Assembly: GCF_014204325.1 (NCBI RefSeq)
Contig: NZ_JACHKT010000023.1
Coordinates: 29,697-93,696 of the forward strand
DNA length: 64,000 nucleotides
DNA from: Arcicella rosea
GTDB lineage: Bacteria > Bacteroidota > Bacteroidia > Cytophagales > Spirosomataceae
Direction: 5' to 3'
In this document: positions 63,501 to 64,000 of the stretch, piece by piece
How the letters are laid out: every line of letters begins with the position of its first letter
How positions within the stretch are numbered: the first letter of the stretch is position 1
The notes under the pieces: model-generated
Database searches by the model: none
What the model was told of the DNA's origin: nothing
The model's input: only the letters and a program-made list of their open reading frames with translations
Position numbers and translations under genes: made by a program

Positions 63501-63962
63501 AGGTTCTCCTTTTTCGGTATCAACTACTTTCCCAGTAATGGTACGTTCTTCTTTGACTAAAATATCAGAAGTATTTGGATCTTCATTAATCAACGAGACC
63601 GAAAGCGAGGGATTGGCATTTAAAATAATTTGTCCGCCCAATACTTTATAACCTACATTCATAGGTTTCAAAAGTGCTTCTAATACTTCTGATAAACGTT
63701 GTTCCGAGGAAGTAATATTTAACTTTCTATCCGCTTTAATTGCCTTTGAACTATACACAAATTTAACTTGAGCCTGCTGTTCAATCTTCTCAAGCACGTC
63801 TCTAAGTTTAATGTTTACGGCTTTTATTGTAATGGATTTATTCAAGAATTCTTGTGCCTTAGTATCAAAGCCATAAGAAAAACTTGTAAAGACCATCGCC
63901 AAGGCTACTCTACCCGAAGATTTTGTTCTTGAAAACAAAAAGGCTGAAATTTGAGCGACCAA
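60546..63962 (-). CDS. SusC-family TonB-dependent transporter with STN domain (start uncertain)
   Basis: A 1138-residue outer-membrane transporter. An STN domain (about 40-115, ITIKAVNIKLRDVLEKIEQQAQVKFVYSSKAI) precedes the carboxypeptidase-regulatory-like domain (~140-215, ITGKVVDTEKGEPLPGVNI), the TonB-box stretch SLEEVVVVGYG, the plug (VLIVVDGVPG, AAVYGSRAANGVILVTTKKG) and a barrel ending RIINLGVNVKF. The STN domain implies control by an ECF sigma/anti-sigma pair lying beyond the window. The start is unclear: the frame opens after a stop at 63966-63968 with TTG 63962, and the next ATG (63896) leaves a very short hydrophobic part for a signal peptide. A sequence slip near the N-terminus is possible. 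Confidence 0.9.
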   Translation of the reverse strand: MVAQISAFLFSRTKSSGRVALAMVFTSFSYGFDTKAQEFLNKSITIKAVNIKLRDVLEKIEQQAQVKFVYSSKAIKADRKLNITSSEQRLSEVLEALLKPMNVGYKVLGGQIILNANPSLSVSLINEDPNTSDILVKEERTITGKVVDTEKGEPLPGVNISIKGTQRGTSTDSNGKYSITIPDDAETLVFSFVGYDRQEQIIGKRIVIDVSMKVDVRSLEEVVVVGYGTQKKVTLTGSVSEVKGSEIVKSPQPNLSNSLAGRFSGFVANNRGGEPGYDGSSYTVRGFASTGNNDVLIVVDGVPGQIGGLERLDPNDVESISILKDASAAVYGSRAANGVILVTTKKGGKGKPTISYSFNQGLSSPTRLPKLADAATYATILNEIDYYNNPAGGMNQYYSADEITKFSNGSDPINYPNTNWQKEALKSVALQNQHSLSINGGTDNTKYYLSLGTIYQDGLYRNGVTQYKQYNFRSNVEANITDNFKVSLSLAGRQEDRQYPTSSAGNVFRSIYRAYPTVVSVYPNGLPSTGVENNNPVVLGTSAGGINLNPTTVFNGILRASYKLPFVKGLSIDGLYSADRSYNFSKSFSTPYPLYSYDKNNNVYNRVITGGSAGAATLSQDETNTSSMVQNIKLNYELHAGKHNLSTFVAYEQSKNSQQRFGASRINYPTVSTPELSQGGAAATDKNNYGSSYNFTRKSYISRIAYNFNEKYLAEVQMRVDGSSIFPEGKQYGFFPSLSVGWRVSEEPWFKTEKVNDLKLRASYGSLGNDNVGQFQYYNNYSFNNNYVIGANTIHSGIDLTKLANPDITWETAKKMDLGLNTTVFKNITLEFIYFQQQRSNILATRNASIPNVSGIVNPYGSGTLVPDENIGKVNNSGFETSLGYSHAGEFRYNISANFTYAKSKVIFIDEAAGALDYQRQTGRPLYTYQLYKSIGIFRTQAELDTYPHVAGAQLGDLILEDYNKDGKITADDQTRTEYGNVPQITYGVVFNAGYKNFDFSCVLSGQTNVSQYVLPESGQVGNFYSSWADNRWSPSNPNGTYPRVDTRASSSINGGLYNNTFWLNDASFVRLKNVEVGFTLPKTFLSSIKLQQVRIYANAFNLLTLTGVKDYDPEGNSSSGQFYPQQRIINLGVNVKF

Positions 63963-64000
63963 GCATCAAAACAGCCTTTAAGGATGAGAAAAATCATCAA

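Noticed and set aside
1..64000. tRNA or rRNA genes, CRISPR arrays, insertion sequences or prophage.
   Set aside because: None was recognised by eye on either strand; a covariance-model search would be needed to exclude a tRNA firmly.

Overview
The window reads as a chromosomal segment of a low-GC Bacteroidota bacterium. Support comes from three SusC/SusD pairs, a FecI/FecR-type sigma/anti-sigma pair, a hybrid two-component sensor (HTCS), Bacteroidota-type -7 boxes (TAnnTTTG), lipoprotein signal peptides, and very few Shine-Dalgarno sequences. The gene set fits an aerobic, glycan-degrading member of the Cytophagales (Emticicia/Arcicella/Flectobacillus-like), but genus is a guess. No tRNA, rRNA, CRISPR array, phage or insertion sequence was seen.

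Layout. 1-4.95 kb (minus strand): a stress-type cluster with a truncated P2-type cation ATPase, a frameshifted DUF2383 gene, a flavodoxin reductase-like protein, a small membrane protein, an AraC regulator, a cupin and an MFS gene that has lost its middle. 5.1-10.1 kb (plus): a sulfur-oxidation cluster of a persulfide dioxygenase-like MBL/rhodanese protein, a rhodanese lipoprotein, a TsdA-like dihaem cytochrome, a DsrE protein and a porin. 10.1-12 kb: an M61 peptidase and a small unknown gene. 12.3-24.3 kb (minus): a fructan utilisation locus (SusD, SusC, fructokinase, sugar transporter, HTCS, GH32). 24.6-28.4 kb: an orphan kinase with eight PAS domains. 29.1-37.1 kb (plus): ECF sigma, FecR, SusC with STN domain, SusD and a TlpA-like protein. 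37.2-39.5 kb: a SulP permease and an exported RidA protein. 39.6-50.6 kb (minus): a complete Kdp potassium system (kdpFABC, a porin, a KdpD sensor domain, a separate histidine kinase and an NtrC-type regulator). 50.9-55.9 kb (plus): a PQQ dehydrogenase with cytochrome domain, a Crp/Fnr regulator, then rhodanese, membrane protein, thioredoxin and sterol desaturase. 56.1-64 kb: a Tat-exported TIM-barrel protein and a third locus (GH30, SusD, SusC) running off the right edge.

The most interesting non-coding signals are these. (1) A complete antisense transcription unit lies in the leader of the sigma-controlled susC: a TTTG-N19-TACCTTTG promoter and an intrinsic terminator about 120 nt apart, both on the minus strand. 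(2) Four copies of a Crp-type palindrome (TGTRA-N6-TYACA-like) sit at almost the same distance from a -7 box and start codon, in front of three units in the 5-10 kb sulfur cluster and one unit 45 kb away next to a Crp/Fnr gene whose recognition helix is CRP-like. This defines a candidate sulfur regulon. (3) A repeated 48-49 bp element lies in front of two units around the AraC gene. (4) Direct repeats with the core TGTATCAAA are found upstream of the fructose operon and GH32 gene. (5) Intergenic heptameric repeats are scattered through the window. Several genes near the left end are broken, and the ECF sigma gene appears to have a slip in an A6 tract near its start.
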